Counted from the first letter of the stretch, positions 1 to 9,561 are shown. The stretch is DNA of 32,365 nt from Synechococcales cyanobacterium bin59.metabat.ball.084 (GCA_013297675.1 JAAFHZ010000044.1:1-32365); one strand, 5' to 3'. The notes: a model not told the origin generated them from the sequence alone. A program made the numbers and translations.

Positions 1-1317
1 AGTAATAACAATTGATAATAGACCAACGGCCTGAATACCAAGCTGTTCAAAGCTGCCACCCCAAAAAAGTCCATTTTTGGGTGCTGGAACAGCACCAAAC
101 AAATTACCCTGGCTAAATAAACCCAGGGCTAAAGTGCCCCAGACCCCAGCAACTAAATGCACTGCCACGGCTCCAACCGGGTCATCAATGCCGCTGCGCT
201 CAATAAAATCGATCGCAAACACCACCAGTACTCCTGCCACTACTCCAATTATTGCAGCACTGGTTAAATTTACAAAAGCGCAAGAGGCAGTAATTGCTAC
301 TAACCCGGCTAAAATTCCCGAGATCAGCATGATCAGATCTGGTTTGCCCGAACCAACCCAGGTAGTCATCGTTGCGGCCAAACCACCGCAGGCTGCGGCA
401 ATATTGGTAACAACCACAATGTGCGCCACTGTGGGCGAAACAGCCAAAGTAGAACCAGGATTAAAGCCAAACCAGCTCAGCCACAAAATAAAACAGCCCA
501 AAGTAGCCAAGGTCATACTGTGACCAGGAATTGCCATAGGCAAACCAGTTTTTCCATATTTGCCGCTACGAGGCTTCAGCAGCCAAGCGCCCGTGAGTGC
601 AGCACAGCCCCCTACCACATGCACCACGCTCGAACCGGCAAAGTCAAAAAATCCTCGATCGGCCAGCCACCCGCCACCCCACACCCAATGGCCAATCATG
701 GGATAGGCCGTACTACTAAACAGCAATACAAAGATAAAGAAGCTGACTAGTTTAATACGTTCGGCCACTGCTCCTGAAACGATCGTGGCTGAAGTACTGG
801 CAAAACCAAGCTGAAAAAAGAATTTGGCGGCTAAGGGCACCCCCGCCCAACCCAAAGCTGCAAAAACTCCCTGATATTCTTTGTTGGTGGCCGGACTGTT
901 ATCAGATCCAATTAAGAAAAAGCCATTGGCACCAATCCAATCATTGCCGTTGCCAAACATCAAACCAAAGCCAATAATCCAGAAAGAAATACTGATTAAA
1001 ACAAAGGTGCTGAGGTTTTTGGTTAAGATATTGACTGTATTCTTCTGGCGACAAAGGCCAGACTCTAGCATGGCAAAGCCACAATTCATAAAAAAAACTA
1101 AAATTCCGGCAACCAAAACCCAGATGGTATCAATGCTTACTTTCAGATCTTGAGCCATTTTAACGGCATCTACTCCCGCAGCCCAACCGGGCAATTGCCA
1201 GCTCAAAGTTGCCAGAAGAACCAGCCCGAGGCCAAGCAGAAGTTGCTGATATCTTTTTCTGGAGCGGTTTTGAGATGGGAGTGTGAAGGCAGTTGCCTGC
1301 GTTCCGATCGATTCCAT
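1..1317 (-). CDS. amt: Ammonium transporter (Amt family), 3' end beyond window
   Basis: Integral membrane channel for ammonium uptake, recognised from the complement. The reading frame stays open from an ATG at 1315-1317 to the window edge (439 codons). Residues 20-50 are a hydrophobic signal-like segment ending in PGWAAG, followed by successive membrane helices. Typical Amt signatures are visible: GFAMLESG near the first core helix, AERIK, and the two pore histidine contexts DFAGSSVVHVVGG and VAVHLVAGVWGT. Most Amt proteins are about 450-500 aa, so only the last helix and the cytoplasmic tail should be missing. It is divergent from the protease gene at 1530, with 212 bp between them. Such genes are usually NtcA-activated in cyanobacteria, but I found no GTA-N8-TAC box in that gap. 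Family assignment is sure; the exact paralogue is not. Confidence 0.95.
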   Translation of the reverse strand, partial: MESIGTQATAFTLPSQNRSRKRYQQLLLGLGLVLLATLSWQLPGWAAGVDAVKMAQDLKVSIDTIWVLVAGILVFFMNCGFAMLESGLCRQKNTVNILTKNLSTFVLISISFWIIGFGLMFGNGNDWIGANGFFLIGSDNSPATNKEYQGVFAALGWAGVPLAAKFFFQLGFASTSATIVSGAVAERIKLVSFFIFVLLFSSTAYPMIGHWVWGGGWLADRGFFDFAGSSVVHVVGGCAALTGAWLLKPRSGKYGKTGLPMAIPGHSMTLATLGCFILWLSWFGFNPGSTLAVSPTVAHIVVVTNIAAACGGLAATMTTWVGSGKPDLIMLISGILAGLVAITASCAFVNLTSAAIIGVVAGVLVVFAIDFIERSGIDDPVGAVAVHLVAGVWGTLALGLFSQGNLFGAVPAPKNGLFWGGSFEQLGIQAVGLLSIVIT

Positions 1318-1529
1318 TTGTGTTAGGTTCGTGAGCTGTTCTTATGATTCTAACTAACTACCTCCGCTTTTTGTCTCCAGATTTTGGCGTAACTTGCGAT
1401 TTCTCAGTGATGTGGCTCACAATTTATGGTTAGTGATAAAAGACTACTTTGGCTAAACATTACGCATGCTGACAAAAAAGAATTAGCTGGTAAGCTAAAA
1501 GCGGAGGAAAACTAACACGTTTTTGTATC

Positions 1530-3065
1530 GTGCCTAGAAATATGAATTATTCCGGTGGTTGGCTACCAAGTCTGATAGGGACAGTACTTACTGTGATGTC
1601 GATGCAACTTACCGTGATGGCAAAGTCGCCAACGGAAGTTAATCAAATTGCCCAAGCAATTACGGTTAGGGTTGATGAAGGATCTGGCATAGTAATCAAG
1701 AAAGATGGAGAGGTCTATACTGTATTGACTGCGGCACATGTAACGTTTGGGGAGTTTTCTGATACGGCTATTGTTCAAACAGTGACTACTTCTGATGAAA
1801 GGCAGCATCAAATTATCAGTGGCTCAGTCAAAAAACTGGCAACAGATATAGATTTATCGATCGTCCAGTTTCGTAGCCCTTATCAGTATCAAATAGCAGA
1901 ATTCGGCGATTCCAATCGGCTAGAAGGAGGGACAGAAGTCTATGTGGCTGGTTTTCCGGTGCCAACACCGGTAATTACTGAGCGGATCTTTGTTTTTCGG
2001 CGAGGACTAGTTTCAGCGAATAGTAACAAAGTTTTTAAAGGTGGCTATGGTTTACTGTATGACAATGCTACTTTGCCCGGAATGAGCGGTGGACCGGTGC
2101 TCAATCAGCAGGGGCAGTTAGTAGCAATGCATGGCAAAGGCGACCAAGACGATAGAGGCAAGACTGGTTTCAATGCAGGTATCCCGATCTCCCGATTTGT
2201 AGATTTAGCTCGCAAAACTGGTATTAGTTTGGCTGGCAGTTTGGTACCAACTACGCGCAGTCCAATACCAAAAGCTGATGACTTTTTGATTGCGGCAACT
2301 GAAAAGTGGGGAAGAAAAGATTTTCAAGGAGCTTTAATTGACGTAAACAAAGCCATTAGTTTGAATCCTAATTTGGCCAGTGCATACAGCCGTCGAGGAT
2401 CTATCAAGTTTGCTCTCAAAAACATACCTGAAGCTTTAGCTGATTACAACCGAGCGATCAGTTTGAATCCCCAGTTTGCTCTTGCTTACAACAACCGAGG
2501 GCTGTTAAAGGTGGATAACCTTAACGATGTGCCAGGAGCTTTAGCTGATTACAACCGGGCGATTAGCCTAAATCCACAGTTTGCCTTTGCATACAACAAT
2601 CGAGGTCTTCTAAAAGAAGATAAGCTCAATGAGCCACAAGCAGCTTTGGCCGATTACAACAAAGCAATCAGTTTGAATCTGCAATATGCTTCGGCTTATT
2701 ATAATCGCGGTATTTTAAAAGACGAAAAACTGAATGATGTCTCAGGAGCTTTAGCTGATCATAACAAGGCAATCGCTCTCAAACCGCAACTGACGGAGGC
2801 TTATAACAGTCGAGGTATTTTGAAGGTTAAGCTCAGCGATCTTCAGGGAGCCTTGGCCGATTACAACACAGCGATTAGCTTAAATCCGCAATATGCTCTG
2901 GCTTACCATAATCGCGGTATCCTCAAGGCCAAAAACCTCACTGATTCCTTGGGGGCAATTGCTGATTTGCGTCAGGCTGCTCGTTTGCATCGTCAACAAG
3001 GCAATACCAAATTCTTACAACAGACGATCGAAGAGTTGCGCACATTAGGAGCTACTGAGAATTAA
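1530..3065 (+). CDS. Secreted trypsin-like serine protease with TPR repeats
   Basis: A 511-aa protein. Residues 12-31 form a hydrophobic export signal. Residues about 40-230 are a chymotrypsin-fold protease with the triad readable as His70 (in TAAH), Asp108 (in DIDLS) and Ser186 (in GMSGGP). From about 250 to 490 there are about seven tetratricopeptide repeats of the form ALADYN-AISLNP-A-AYNNRG. Several units carry a two-residue insertion (as in LNDVP), so spacing alternates between 34 and 36. This combination is common in cyanobacteria, where such proteins are thought to act in the periplasm or outside the cell. The start is a GTG at 1530; an ATG at 1542 is possible. A good GGAGG sits at 1503-1507 but is 22 bases from the GTG, farther than usual. 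A 6-bp hairpin (1483-1498) lies just before it. Specific substrate unknown. Confidence 0.9.
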   Translation: MPRNMNYSGGWLPSLIGTVLTVMSMQLTVMAKSPTEVNQIAQAITVRVDEGSGIVIKKDGEVYTVLTAAHVTFGEFSDTAIVQTVTTSDERQHQIISGSVKKLATDIDLSIVQFRSPYQYQIAEFGDSNRLEGGTEVYVAGFPVPTPVITERIFVFRRGLVSANSNKVFKGGYGLLYDNATLPGMSGGPVLNQQGQLVAMHGKGDQDDRGKTGFNAGIPISRFVDLARKTGISLAGSLVPTTRSPIPKADDFLIAATEKWGRKDFQGALIDVNKAISLNPNLASAYSRRGSIKFALKNIPEALADYNRAISLNPQFALAYNNRGLLKVDNLNDVPGALADYNRAISLNPQFAFAYNNRGLLKEDKLNEPQAALADYNKAISLNLQYASAYYNRGILKDEKLNDVSGALADHNKAIALKPQLTEAYNSRGILKVKLSDLQGALADYNTAISLNPQYALAYHNRGILKAKNLTDSLGAIADLRQAARLHRQQGNTKFLQQTIEELRTLGATEN

Positions 3066-3087
3066 GAGAGTTTTGGTCTTGAACGAA

Positions 3088-4182
3088 TTATCGTTGCTCT
3101 AGTAGATCTTCATTGATTTTGCGTTTCGCAGTTCGTAGCTGACCACAAGCCGCATCAGCACCCAAACCCTTGGAATAACGCACGCTCACTGCAATTCTCT
3201 GTTGCTCTAGGATTTGGGCAAACTTTTGGACTTGCTGCCGATTGGGGCGTTGGTAATCGGCCTCATCGATCGCATTGTAAGGAATCAAATTTACATGAGA
3301 CTGAAAGCCCCGTAGCCGACTGGCCAACTCCATCGCCATATCGGCTTTATCATTTACACCAGCCAACAAAATATATTCAAAGCTCAAGCGGCGACCAGTG
3401 ACTCGCACATACTCTCGACAGTCATCTAACAAGCCTTCGATCGAATAATTGACTGCTGTAGGAATGAGCTGCTCACGCAGCCATTGATTTGGCGCGTGTA
3501 GACTCACCGCCAACGTAATTTGTAAATGATGATTGGCTAACTCTTCAATTTTACCGGGAATCCCGACTGTAGAAAGAGTCATCGATCGCTGGCCAATGCC
3601 CACATCGGTATTTAAGCAGCGCAGCGCAGGTAAAACTTCATCTAAATTCGCCATGGGTTCACCCAAACCCATCAACACCACATGACTAACCCGCTGACCA
3701 AAATCGGACTGAACAGTGAGCACTTGGTCAATAATTTCATGGGCTTTAAGATTGCGAAAAAAGCCGCCTTTACCAGTGGCACAAAAGCTACAGGCCATCG
3801 CACAGCCCACCTGAGTTGAAACACAGACGGTCAATCGCTGATCGCTAGGAATTCCCACTGTTTCGATCACCTGACCATCAGCTAAAGTCAGCAAATACTT
3901 AATGGTGCCATCGGGAGCTACCGATCGATGTTGAATTTGCGATCGACCAATTTGTACATCGGCTACTTGCGATCGCCATTCTTTAGAAAAAACCGTGATG
4001 TCGCCTAGAGAATTTGCCCCTTTTTGATAAATCCATTGGTGCAGTTGTTTACCCCGATAAGCTGGTTGCCCCTGAGATTCCATCCATTGGGTAAGGGCAG
4101 GGAGATCTTTGCCTAACAGCGGACTAGAAACTTGGGCGGTAGCGGCTAACATGGCACTTTGAGGAGGTACTGAGCCAATCAT
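3088..4182 (-). CDS. rlmN: 23S rRNA (adenine-2503-C2)/tRNA methyltransferase RlmN
   Basis: Radical-SAM enzyme that methylates C2 of A2503 in 23S rRNA (and A37 of some tRNAs). The 364-aa protein shows the radical-SAM cluster motif CAMACSFC with cysteines 127, 131 and 134, the methyl-carrying Cys120 equivalent in [10 protein letters not shown], the [12 protein letters not shown] segment, and the C-terminal cysteine in ADAACGQLR that forms the second catalytic cysteine. The core starts around residue 22, so the ATG at residue 11 could be the true start. It lies downstream of kaiC on the same strand with 165 bp between, and it converges with the TPR protease (22 bp apart). No clear terminator was seen between kaiC and rlmN. 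Confidence 0.96.
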   Translation of the reverse strand: MIGSVPPQSAMLAATAQVSSPLLGKDLPALTQWMESQGQPAYRGKQLHQWIYQKGANSLGDITVFSKEWRSQVADVQIGRSQIQHRSVAPDGTIKYLLTLADGQVIETVGIPSDQRLTVCVSTQVGCAMACSFCATGKGGFFRNLKAHEIIDQVLTVQSDFGQRVSHVVLMGLGEPMANLDEVLPALRCLNTDVGIGQRSMTLSTVGIPGKIEELANHHLQITLAVSLHAPNQWLREQLIPTAVNYSIEGLLDDCREYVRVTGRRLSFEYILLAGVNDKADMAMELASRLRGFQSHVNLIPYNAIDEADYQRPNRQQVQKFAQILEQQRIAVSVRYSKGLGADAACGQLRTAKRKINEDLLEQR

Positions 4183-4347
4183 TGTAACTCAAGGATAGAT
4201 TCATTAACGGAATCAGGATTATTTTGCGGTATGTACTGAGTATCTGTCAGGCTTGCTTAGAAACACTTCTGGTAGAATGGTGGAAACATTGTTTGTTTTT
4301 TGGTTGCTTGACATTTGATAGCATCACCCAATGGAGCGAGGCATTTT

Positions 4348-5943
4348 TTATTCACTGCCTTTGTCTCTAACACCACGCATAATGCGCGACAGTTCACTTT
4401 TTTCATCCACCGTGATCCGGCTGGGGGAACCACTGATCAGACCTTCGTAGTTACGGAAAGAATCTTTGATTTCTGCACCGTCTTTGCTGATGGTGTACTC
4501 GCGGATGCCTTTGTCGTGCCAAGAGCCGCGCATTTTAAAGACGTTGATAGCGCGGGACATTTCGCCGCGAATTTCGACGTATTGCAACATCAAAATGGTG
4601 TCGGTAATCGTGGAAATATGGGAATCGGTGATGGAGTGTGAACCCATGAACTGGTCGGAGGTATTGGTAAAGAAGCCGGTGATTTCTTCTTGCTTGGCAT
4701 AGCCAGTAACTCCTATTACAAACTGACGGAAAGCGTTGTTGCTTACGCCCCGCGCTAAGGCCGAGAGAGAGTCGATCGCGATTCTGGCGGGTTTGAAATC
4801 TTCGATTTCGGACTTAATGGTTTGCAAATGATCTTCTAGACCAGCAGACTCAGGATAGGTACAAAGAATTTTGAGTAAGCCCTTGCGCTCCATCTCTTCA
4901 AAGTCGGTACCCCAAGAATAAGCGTTGCGGGAGAGCTGCGCTCGGGATTCCTCATAGGCAAACAAAATAGCTTTCTCGCCAGAGTTGCAGGCTTCTTGAA
5001 TAAACTTGCTGACCAACAGGGTTTTGCCGGTACCAGTGGCTCCAGTTGCCAAAATAATTGAATCTTTGAAAAAGCCGCCACCGCACATTTCGTCCAGGGT
5101 TTTGACTCCCGAAGATACTCGTACATTGGAAGATCTTTGAGTAAGGCGCATAGCTCCTAACGGGAAAATATTAATGCCTTTGTTGGTAATAGTGAAGGGA
5201 TATTCCCCTTTCATGTGGGTGGTGCCGCGCAGCTTGAGGATTTCGATCGTTCTACGACGACGTTCTCCTTCTAAGACGTTACGGGCAATCACCACGTTAT
5301 CAGAGACAAATTCTTCTACTCCATAGCGGGCAACTGGGCCATATTCATCGAGGCGCTCGGTGGTCATAATTGTGGTGGCGTTCATTTGTTTCAGTCTGGC
5401 CACTAACCGAAATACTTCCCGACGAACCACCGAGGCAGCATCATATTGCTGAAACACAGCAGTCATCGAATCTACCGATACGCGCTTGGCTTTGTATTTA
5501 CCGATCGCATACTGAATCCGCTCGATCAACGCCGACAAATCAAAGCTACCAATTACTTCTTGACCATCTGGATCGGGAGAAGCATCGAGGATGAACAGCT
5601 TGCCCTGATCTACTAATTTTTGGAGATCCCAACCAAAGCTATGAGCATTTTTAATAATATCGGCGGGCGATTCCTCAAAGGTCACAAACACGCCGGGTTC
5701 ATCGAATTGAGTGATGCCATTGTACAAAAACTGCACAGCCAGCATGGTTTTCCCTGTACCAGAAGTGCCGCTGACGATCGTAGTGCGACCGATCGGCAGT
5801 CCACCATGAGAAATATCATCAAAGCCCTCGATCATGGTGCGAATTTTCTTCACTCCCAAATTGTTATCTGGGGAGTTAGTTGGCTGAATACTGGAAGGGT
5901 TGTTTTTTTCTTCGGGAGTGGCTGGAGAATTGGATGTGGTCAT
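4348..5943 (-). CDS. kaiC: Circadian clock ATPase/autokinase KaiC
   Basis: Core oscillator protein: a double RecA-like ATPase that forms hexamers and cycles through phosphorylation. The CI domain has Walker A GTSGTGKT (59-66) and catalytic glutamates in FEESP (about 90-91). The CII domain has Walker A GATGTGKT (301-308) and EESRAQL (about 331). The two phosphorylation sites are conserved as Ser444-Thr445 in HISTITDT, equivalent to S431/T432 of Synechococcus elongatus. The C-terminal tail that KaiA binds (ITVDEKSELSRIMRGV) is intact. Length is 531 aa against 519 in S. elongatus; the extra residues are a polar Ser/Asn/Pro-rich N-terminus. The gene follows kaiB after 102 bp, as in the classic kaiBC operon. 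Everything needed for a phosphorylating clock is present. Confidence 0.98.
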   Translation of the reverse strand: MTTSNSPATPEEKNNPSSIQPTNSPDNNLGVKKIRTMIEGFDDISHGGLPIGRTTIVSGTSGTGKTMLAVQFLYNGITQFDEPGVFVTFEESPADIIKNAHSFGWDLQKLVDQGKLFILDASPDPDGQEVIGSFDLSALIERIQYAIGKYKAKRVSVDSMTAVFQQYDAASVVRREVFRLVARLKQMNATTIMTTERLDEYGPVARYGVEEFVSDNVVIARNVLEGERRRRTIEILKLRGTTHMKGEYPFTITNKGINIFPLGAMRLTQRSSNVRVSSGVKTLDEMCGGGFFKDSIILATGATGTGKTLLVSKFIQEACNSGEKAILFAYEESRAQLSRNAYSWGTDFEEMERKGLLKILCTYPESAGLEDHLQTIKSEIEDFKPARIAIDSLSALARGVSNNAFRQFVIGVTGYAKQEEITGFFTNTSDQFMGSHSITDSHISTITDTILMLQYVEIRGEMSRAINVFKMRGSWHDKGIREYTISKDGAEIKDSFRNYEGLISGSPSRITVDEKSELSRIMRGVRDKGSE

Positions 5944-6045
5944 TAGGGGAAACTCGAGAAATTTACTGATAATTTGGCGTGTTTACGATGATGTTCAAGC
6001 CGGTATTTAAACCGAAATTTTTGTGGGAAGAGGCATTTTCAAAGC

Positions 6046-6357
6046 TTATTCAAATCCACTGTCTACTAACTCTTCGTAAAGTAGGTCTAAACCAATCAGG
6101 ACTCGCTCCCGATCGGATAAATCACCAATGATTTTTCGTACTGGCGGTGGCAGCACCTTGGCCAATGTGGGAGTAGCCAGGATTTTATCTTCTTCGGCCA
6201 ATTGAGGATTTTTTAATACATCAATTACTTTCAGAGCGTAAACACCTTGAAACTCTTCTTCTAGAATGTTTTTAAGGGTGCGCAATGCCCGCACCGAGTT
6301 AGGAGTGTTACCGGCCACGTATAATTTTAGTACGTAAGTTCTAGCTAGAGGACTCAT
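6046..6357 (-). CDS. kaiB: Circadian clock protein KaiB
   Basis: Small fold-switching clock protein that binds the CI ring of KaiC in its thioredoxin-like state and sequesters KaiA. The 103-aa length is typical. The sequence has the family marks: [12 protein letters not shown] at the N-terminus, [21 protein letters not shown], and [20 protein letters not shown] near the end, with an acidic C-terminus. ATG start at 6355-6357. It lies between kaiA (373 bp upstream) and kaiC (102 bp downstream) on the same strand, so kaiBC is probably transcribed from a promoter in the kaiA-kaiB gap, as known in S. elongatus. Confidence 0.98.
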   Translation of the reverse strand: MSPLARTYVLKLYVAGNTPNSVRALRTLKNILEEEFQGVYALKVIDVLKNPQLAEEDKILATPTLAKVLPPPVRKIIGDLSDRERVLIGLDLLYEELVDSGFE

Positions 6358-6730
6358 AGATGATCGCTTTTTGTACTTATTCGGTCAGACCCGAGTAATG
6401 TTTTTGCTGGGACAGACTTGGATGCAGAATAGGGATGCAGACTGAAATATAAGCACTGACAGGGAGGCAGGGTTATCAATCAGCGTTGTAATTATCTCAC
6501 CGGGACTCTGCCAAAACAGCAGCGACTCAGCAATTGTTACAAAAACGTTGCATCTCAATGTCACGATCCTAGCAGCCAATCAGCTTATCATTTCTTAAAA
6601 CATTATAAGTATTAGTACTGGCAGCCACTAAAACACCCGCCGATCGACAATCGACCATGTTCTAGAGCGCTTAACTGCCCAGGCTTATAGGCAAATTTGG
6701 ATTTAGAAAGCTCCGCATCAGTTGCTTTCT
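6358..6730 (-). promoter_or_regulatory. kaiA-kaiB intergenic region, probable kaiBC promoter
   Basis: This is a 373-bp gap with no credible gene. It holds an exact 9-bp direct repeat, GGATGCAGA, at 6420-6428 and 6433-6441. It also holds an HLR1-like pair, GTTACAAA (6536-6543) and GTTGCATC (6547-6554), spaced 11 bp start to start; the RpaB/HLR1 consensus spaces its half-sites by 10. By analogy with S. elongatus the kaiBC promoter should lie here. I cannot point to a convincing -35/-10 pair. Function is inferred from position. Confidence 0.45.
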
Positions 6731-7570
6731 CTAATTTCTTTCTCTGGGCACCGATCGACGATACATTTCGCAGAGATGGGCAATTACATCAATTAAGGTC
6801 AGGCGATAGTCCAATAAAACATCTTCGCTCCAGCCCTCTAGCTTGAGCTGTTTAGAAAACTCTTCCATTAGCTCCATATGTAGCTCTACCACCTCCGAAA
6901 CGGAGAGATCGGCAAAAAATACTAACGTGACAAACTCATCGAGCATCTCATTGAGATTGAGATCAGGAGAAAAATAGGCCAAAACAATATCGTGATACTG
7001 CAACTTAAGCTGGGCAGCAAGAGTTTCTCTTTCTTCGGCTGACAGGTTGCGGAAAAAATGCTCGGAGTTGCGATTGTAATAGACTGCCAGGTAGCCTAAG
7101 CGCTCTTTGAGTTTTTCGGTCAGGCGGCGCTGCTGCTGAAGTAAAAAAGCGATCGATTTTAAATCGGGTAGTGGGGAGCTGAGCTGTTCGGCGGCTGGAG
7201 CTAGAGATAAAAACTCGGCAATAGCCCGCTCGATCGATTTATCTAGACCAACCACTTTATCCGGTGAAATGGTGACTTCAGAAGAGTGATATAAGGGTGG
7301 CGGTAATGGCGGGGTATCAGAGCCAGTCACAAAAACTACCGGCAAGATAGTGGCTTGATCGCGCAGAGCCGTAATGCTAAGCAGTAAATCATCGTCTACT
7401 TCTAACACCAAGCAGTCGATTTCTGGCTTGCGACTCCCCACCAAGCGCAGCAGATCGGCACCGCTCTCTAACTCTTTCAGAACATAGCGACCATCGCTCA
7501 GGGCTGCACGTAGTTGCTGCAAGAGCTGAGGTGACTTTACCGAAATAGCAATGGTAAGGAGGGCAGACAA
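6731..7570 (-). CDS. kaiA: Circadian clock protein KaiA (TTG start)
   Basis: Positive element of the clock; it binds the KaiC C-terminal tails and promotes autophosphorylation. At 279 aa it is a full-length form with an N-terminal pseudo-receiver domain (about 1-135), a linker, and the C-terminal four-helix dimer and KaiC-binding domain (about 150-279). Conserved blocks include LKERLGYLAVYYNR, HDIVLAYFSPD and LLDYRLTLIDVIAHLCEMYR. The start is a TTG at 7568-7570: an in-frame stop lies three codons upstream (complement of 7577-7579), no ATG or GTG lies between, and the N-terminus from this TTG matches the known KaiA start. No clear ribosome binding site is visible, so translation may be weak. 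The full-length form argues against a Nostoc-like host, where KaiA is usually shortened. Confidence 0.95.
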   Translation of the reverse strand: MSALLTIAISVKSPQLLQQLRAALSDGRYVLKELESGADLLRLVGSRKPEIDCLVLEVDDDLLLSITALRDQATILPVVFVTGSDTPPLPPPLYHSSEVTISPDKVVGLDKSIERAIAEFLSLAPAAEQLSSPLPDLKSIAFLLQQQRRLTEKLKERLGYLAVYYNRNSEHFFRNLSAEERETLAAQLKLQYHDIVLAYFSPDLNLNEMLDEFVTLVFFADLSVSEVVELHMELMEEFSKQLKLEGWSEDVLLDYRLTLIDVIAHLCEMYRRSVPRERN

Positions 7571-7874
7571 ACTGATTTACTCGAAGGTGAGGTGAATATA
7601 TTCTACAAACTAAACGTTAAACGAGCTGAAATTTAATAGAGGTGGTGTGAGCACTAATACTTTAGTTTTGGTCTGGAGGCAGACTGAATGTCTAGATCTA
7701 CGAAAGCTTGATCTGGACTGCGCTCTATAGATTTAATTAGATTTATTGTTAAGTGAGCCTTAATGATATCACAGAAAATTTACAGAAAATTCATACAAAT
7801 TCATACAAATTTCATGGGATTTTAAGCCGTTTAACTTACGGTTGAACCCAGAGCTAGCTAGCGAATCAGTTAAA
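7571..7874. other. Intergenic region upstream of kaiA
   Basis: A 304-bp AT-rich gap between kaiA and the VOC gene, both on the minus strand. No gene is visible. It contains the tandem repeat cluster described at 7771-7810 and presumably the kaiA promoter, but no clear -10/-35 pair could be fixed. Confidence 0.5.
7771..7810. repeat. AT-rich tandem decamers, HLR1-like, upstream of kaiA
   Basis: Two exact 10-bp copies of TCATACAAAT at 7791-7800 and 7801-7810 follow two related units (ACAGAAAATT at 7771 and TACAGAAAAT at 7781). The 8-base half CATACAAA repeated at 10-bp spacing resembles the RpaB HLR1 element (two copies of KTTACAWW separated by two bases), with two mismatches per half. The 10-bp period places all copies on one DNA face, as expected for a protein-binding site. 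Binding is inference. Confidence 0.4.
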
Positions 7875-8252
7875 TCAACTAGTTAATTTTTGACCTTGGT
7901 GCAAAATAATTCGATTGCCATCAGGATCATATATGTAACATTCCCGGCCATGACTGGCCGTTAACACCGTAGAGGTTTGGGGATATCCATGGGCAGCTAA
8001 GTGCTCTAGAACTTTTTCTAGGTTGTCTACCGATAGACAGAGACTAACAGCACCGGCAGCTTGCTGCGCAAACTCTTTATTACCAGCTTTGGGCTGAAAG
8101 ATCCCTAAATCAACTCCGGCGACTTTAAAACCCGCATAAACATTGGGCTGATGGGGCTGAGGTAACTGTTGCAGCAAAACTGAGTAAAAAGCTAACAGTC
8201 GATCGAAGTCTACGGCAGCGATCGTTACTAAGGCAGCAGAATAATTAAACAT
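7875..8252 (-). CDS. VOC (glyoxalase/bleomycin-resistance fold) family protein
   Basis: A 125-aa protein with the paired beta-alpha-beta-beta-beta layout of the vicinal oxygen chelate superfamily: an N-terminal half with FDRLLAFYSVLL and a C-terminal half ending in the typical YIYDPDGNRIILHQ. The frame extends upstream to 8354, but the family starts at the ATG at 8250-8252 (MFNYSAALVTIAAVDFDRL); the extra 34 residues do not look like protein from this family. The family includes lyases, dioxygenases and resistance proteins, so the substrate cannot be named. It is divergent from the aminotransferase gene (142 bp between starts). Confidence 0.8.
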   Translation of the reverse strand: MFNYSAALVTIAAVDFDRLLAFYSVLLQQLPQPHQPNVYAGFKVAGVDLGIFQPKAGNKEFAQQAAGAVSLCLSVDNLEKVLEHLAAHGYPQTSTVLTASHGRECYIYDPDGNRIILHQGQKLTS

Positions 8253-8394
8253 AAAAACAAATAAGGAAGAAATTTGCTGTAAGGCATGGTGAAAATTCAA
8301 TGAAAATTCACTCACACAAGGTCTATAATGGCTAAACTCGGGCATGGTTAGCAAATAGCGCCCGACCAGCGCCGTGGGAGGGCATCAATCAGTT

Positions 8395-9561
8395 ATGGAA
8401 TTGGCACATCGCACCAGAGAGGTCAAGCCTTCTGTCACCCTCGCCATTTCCGCGCAGGCCAAAGCTATGCAAGCCAGTGGCATTGATGTTTGCAGTTTTA
8501 GCGCTGGGGAACCGGATTTTGATACACCAGAGCATATTAAAGCTGCCGCTGCTGCTGCTCTGGCCATGGGAAAAACCAAATATGGCGCGGCGGCAGGTGA
8601 ATTGCCCTTGAGAGAGGCGATCGCCCAGCAAATGCGGCAAGAAGAGCAGTTAGATTACCAAGCCGCCAATATTTTGGTAACTAATGGCGGTAAGCATTCG
8701 CTGTTTAATTTAATGATGGTGCTGCTGAATCCGGGAGATGAAGTAATTATCCCAGCACCTTTTTGGTTGAGCTATCCCGAGATGGTGCGATTAGCCGATG
8801 GTACTCCGGTCATTGTGCATACCGATGCCAGCACCGACTATAAAATTTCGCCGGAGCTGCTGGCAGCAAGCATTACGAGTAAAACCAAGCTGTTGATTTT
8901 AAACTCTCCCTCCAACCCTAGCGGAGTAGTTTATACTCGCGCCGAGTTGACTGCCTTAGCAGCGGTGATCGTCAAGCACGATATTTTAGTGGTATCTGAT
9001 GAGATCTACGCCAAAATTATCTATGACGGAATCGAGCATGTCAGCATTGGTTCTTTGGGTCAAGAGATTTTCGATCGCACCATCATCAGCAGCGGTTTTG
9101 CCAAGGCTTATTCTATGACCGGTTGGCGAGTGGGGTACTTAGCTGGGCCAGCCGAGCTGATTCGGGCTGCCAGTATGGTGCAAGGTCACAGCACTTCCAA
9201 TGTTTGTACGTTTGCTCAGTATGGAGCAATCGCCGCTTTGGCCGGTTCTCAAGACTGTGTGGCCGATATGTTGCAGGCTTTTAGTCGCCGCCGGGAAGTG
9301 ATTTTACAGATGTTGAAGGCCATTCCGGGTTTAGATTGCGCCAAGCCAGATGGGGCTTTTTATTTGTTTGTGAATATTAGTCGATCGGGCTTGGGTTCTT
9401 TGGAGTTTTGCCAAAGATTATTGGAGTCCCAGCAGGTAGCGGCGATCCCCGGTTTGCCCTTTGGCGCTGACGACCATATCCGGCTTTCTTATGCCACAGA
9501 TTTAGAGACGATCGAAAAAGGCATGGAGCGTATTGGTAAGTTTGTGCATGAGTTAATTTAA
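8395..9561 (+). CDS. aspC: PLP-dependent aspartate-type aminotransferase
   Basis: Class I/II aminotransferase (fold type I), most like the cyanobacterial and bacterial class Ib aspartate aminotransferases; some of these also transaminate prephenate. The 388-aa protein begins [13 protein letters not shown] and has [11 protein letters not shown], the Asn/Pro motif NSPSNPSG, the DEIYAK motif, the PLP-binding Lys237 in [14 protein letters not shown], and the arginine of IRLSYA. The frame could start at a GTG (8374), but a GGGAGGG ribosome binding site at 8376-8382 and the family N-terminus favour the ATG at 8395. It converges with the DUF5654 gene across a strong hairpin. The class is certain; aspartate as the main substrate is inferred. 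Confidence 0.9.
   Translation: MELAHRTREVKPSVTLAISAQAKAMQASGIDVCSFSAGEPDFDTPEHIKAAAAAALAMGKTKYGAAAGELPLREAIAQQMRQEEQLDYQAANILVTNGGKHSLFNLMMVLLNPGDEVIIPAPFWLSYPEMVRLADGTPVIVHTDASTDYKISPELLAASITSKTKLLILNSPSNPSGVVYTRAELTALAAVIVKHDILVVSDEIYAKIIYDGIEHVSIGSLGQEIFDRTIISSGFAKAYSMTGWRVGYLAGPAELIRAASMVQGHSTSNVCTFAQYGAIAALAGSQDCVADMLQAFSRRREVILQMLKAIPGLDCAKPDGAFYLFVNISRSGLGSLEFCQRLLESQQVAAIPGLPFGADDHIRLSYATDLETIEKGMERIGKFVHELI

Noticed and set aside
77-1153. Plus-strand frames at 77-523, 421-750 and 881-1153
   Set aside because: They are shadows of the minus-strand ammonium transporter, whose translation shows clear Amt motifs throughout.
1318-1529. NtcA box for the ammonium transporter
   Set aside because: I searched the gap for GTA-N8-TAC and close variants and found none convincing.
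4315-4641. Plus-strand frames over kaiC (4315-4641, 5620-5946 and others)
   Set aside because: They are antisense shadows of the conserved kaiC coding sequence.
6385-6579. A 64-codon minus-strand frame between kaiA and kaiB
   Set aside because: Its composition does not resemble a conserved protein, no ribosome binding site is visible, and the gap is expected to hold the kaiBC promoter.
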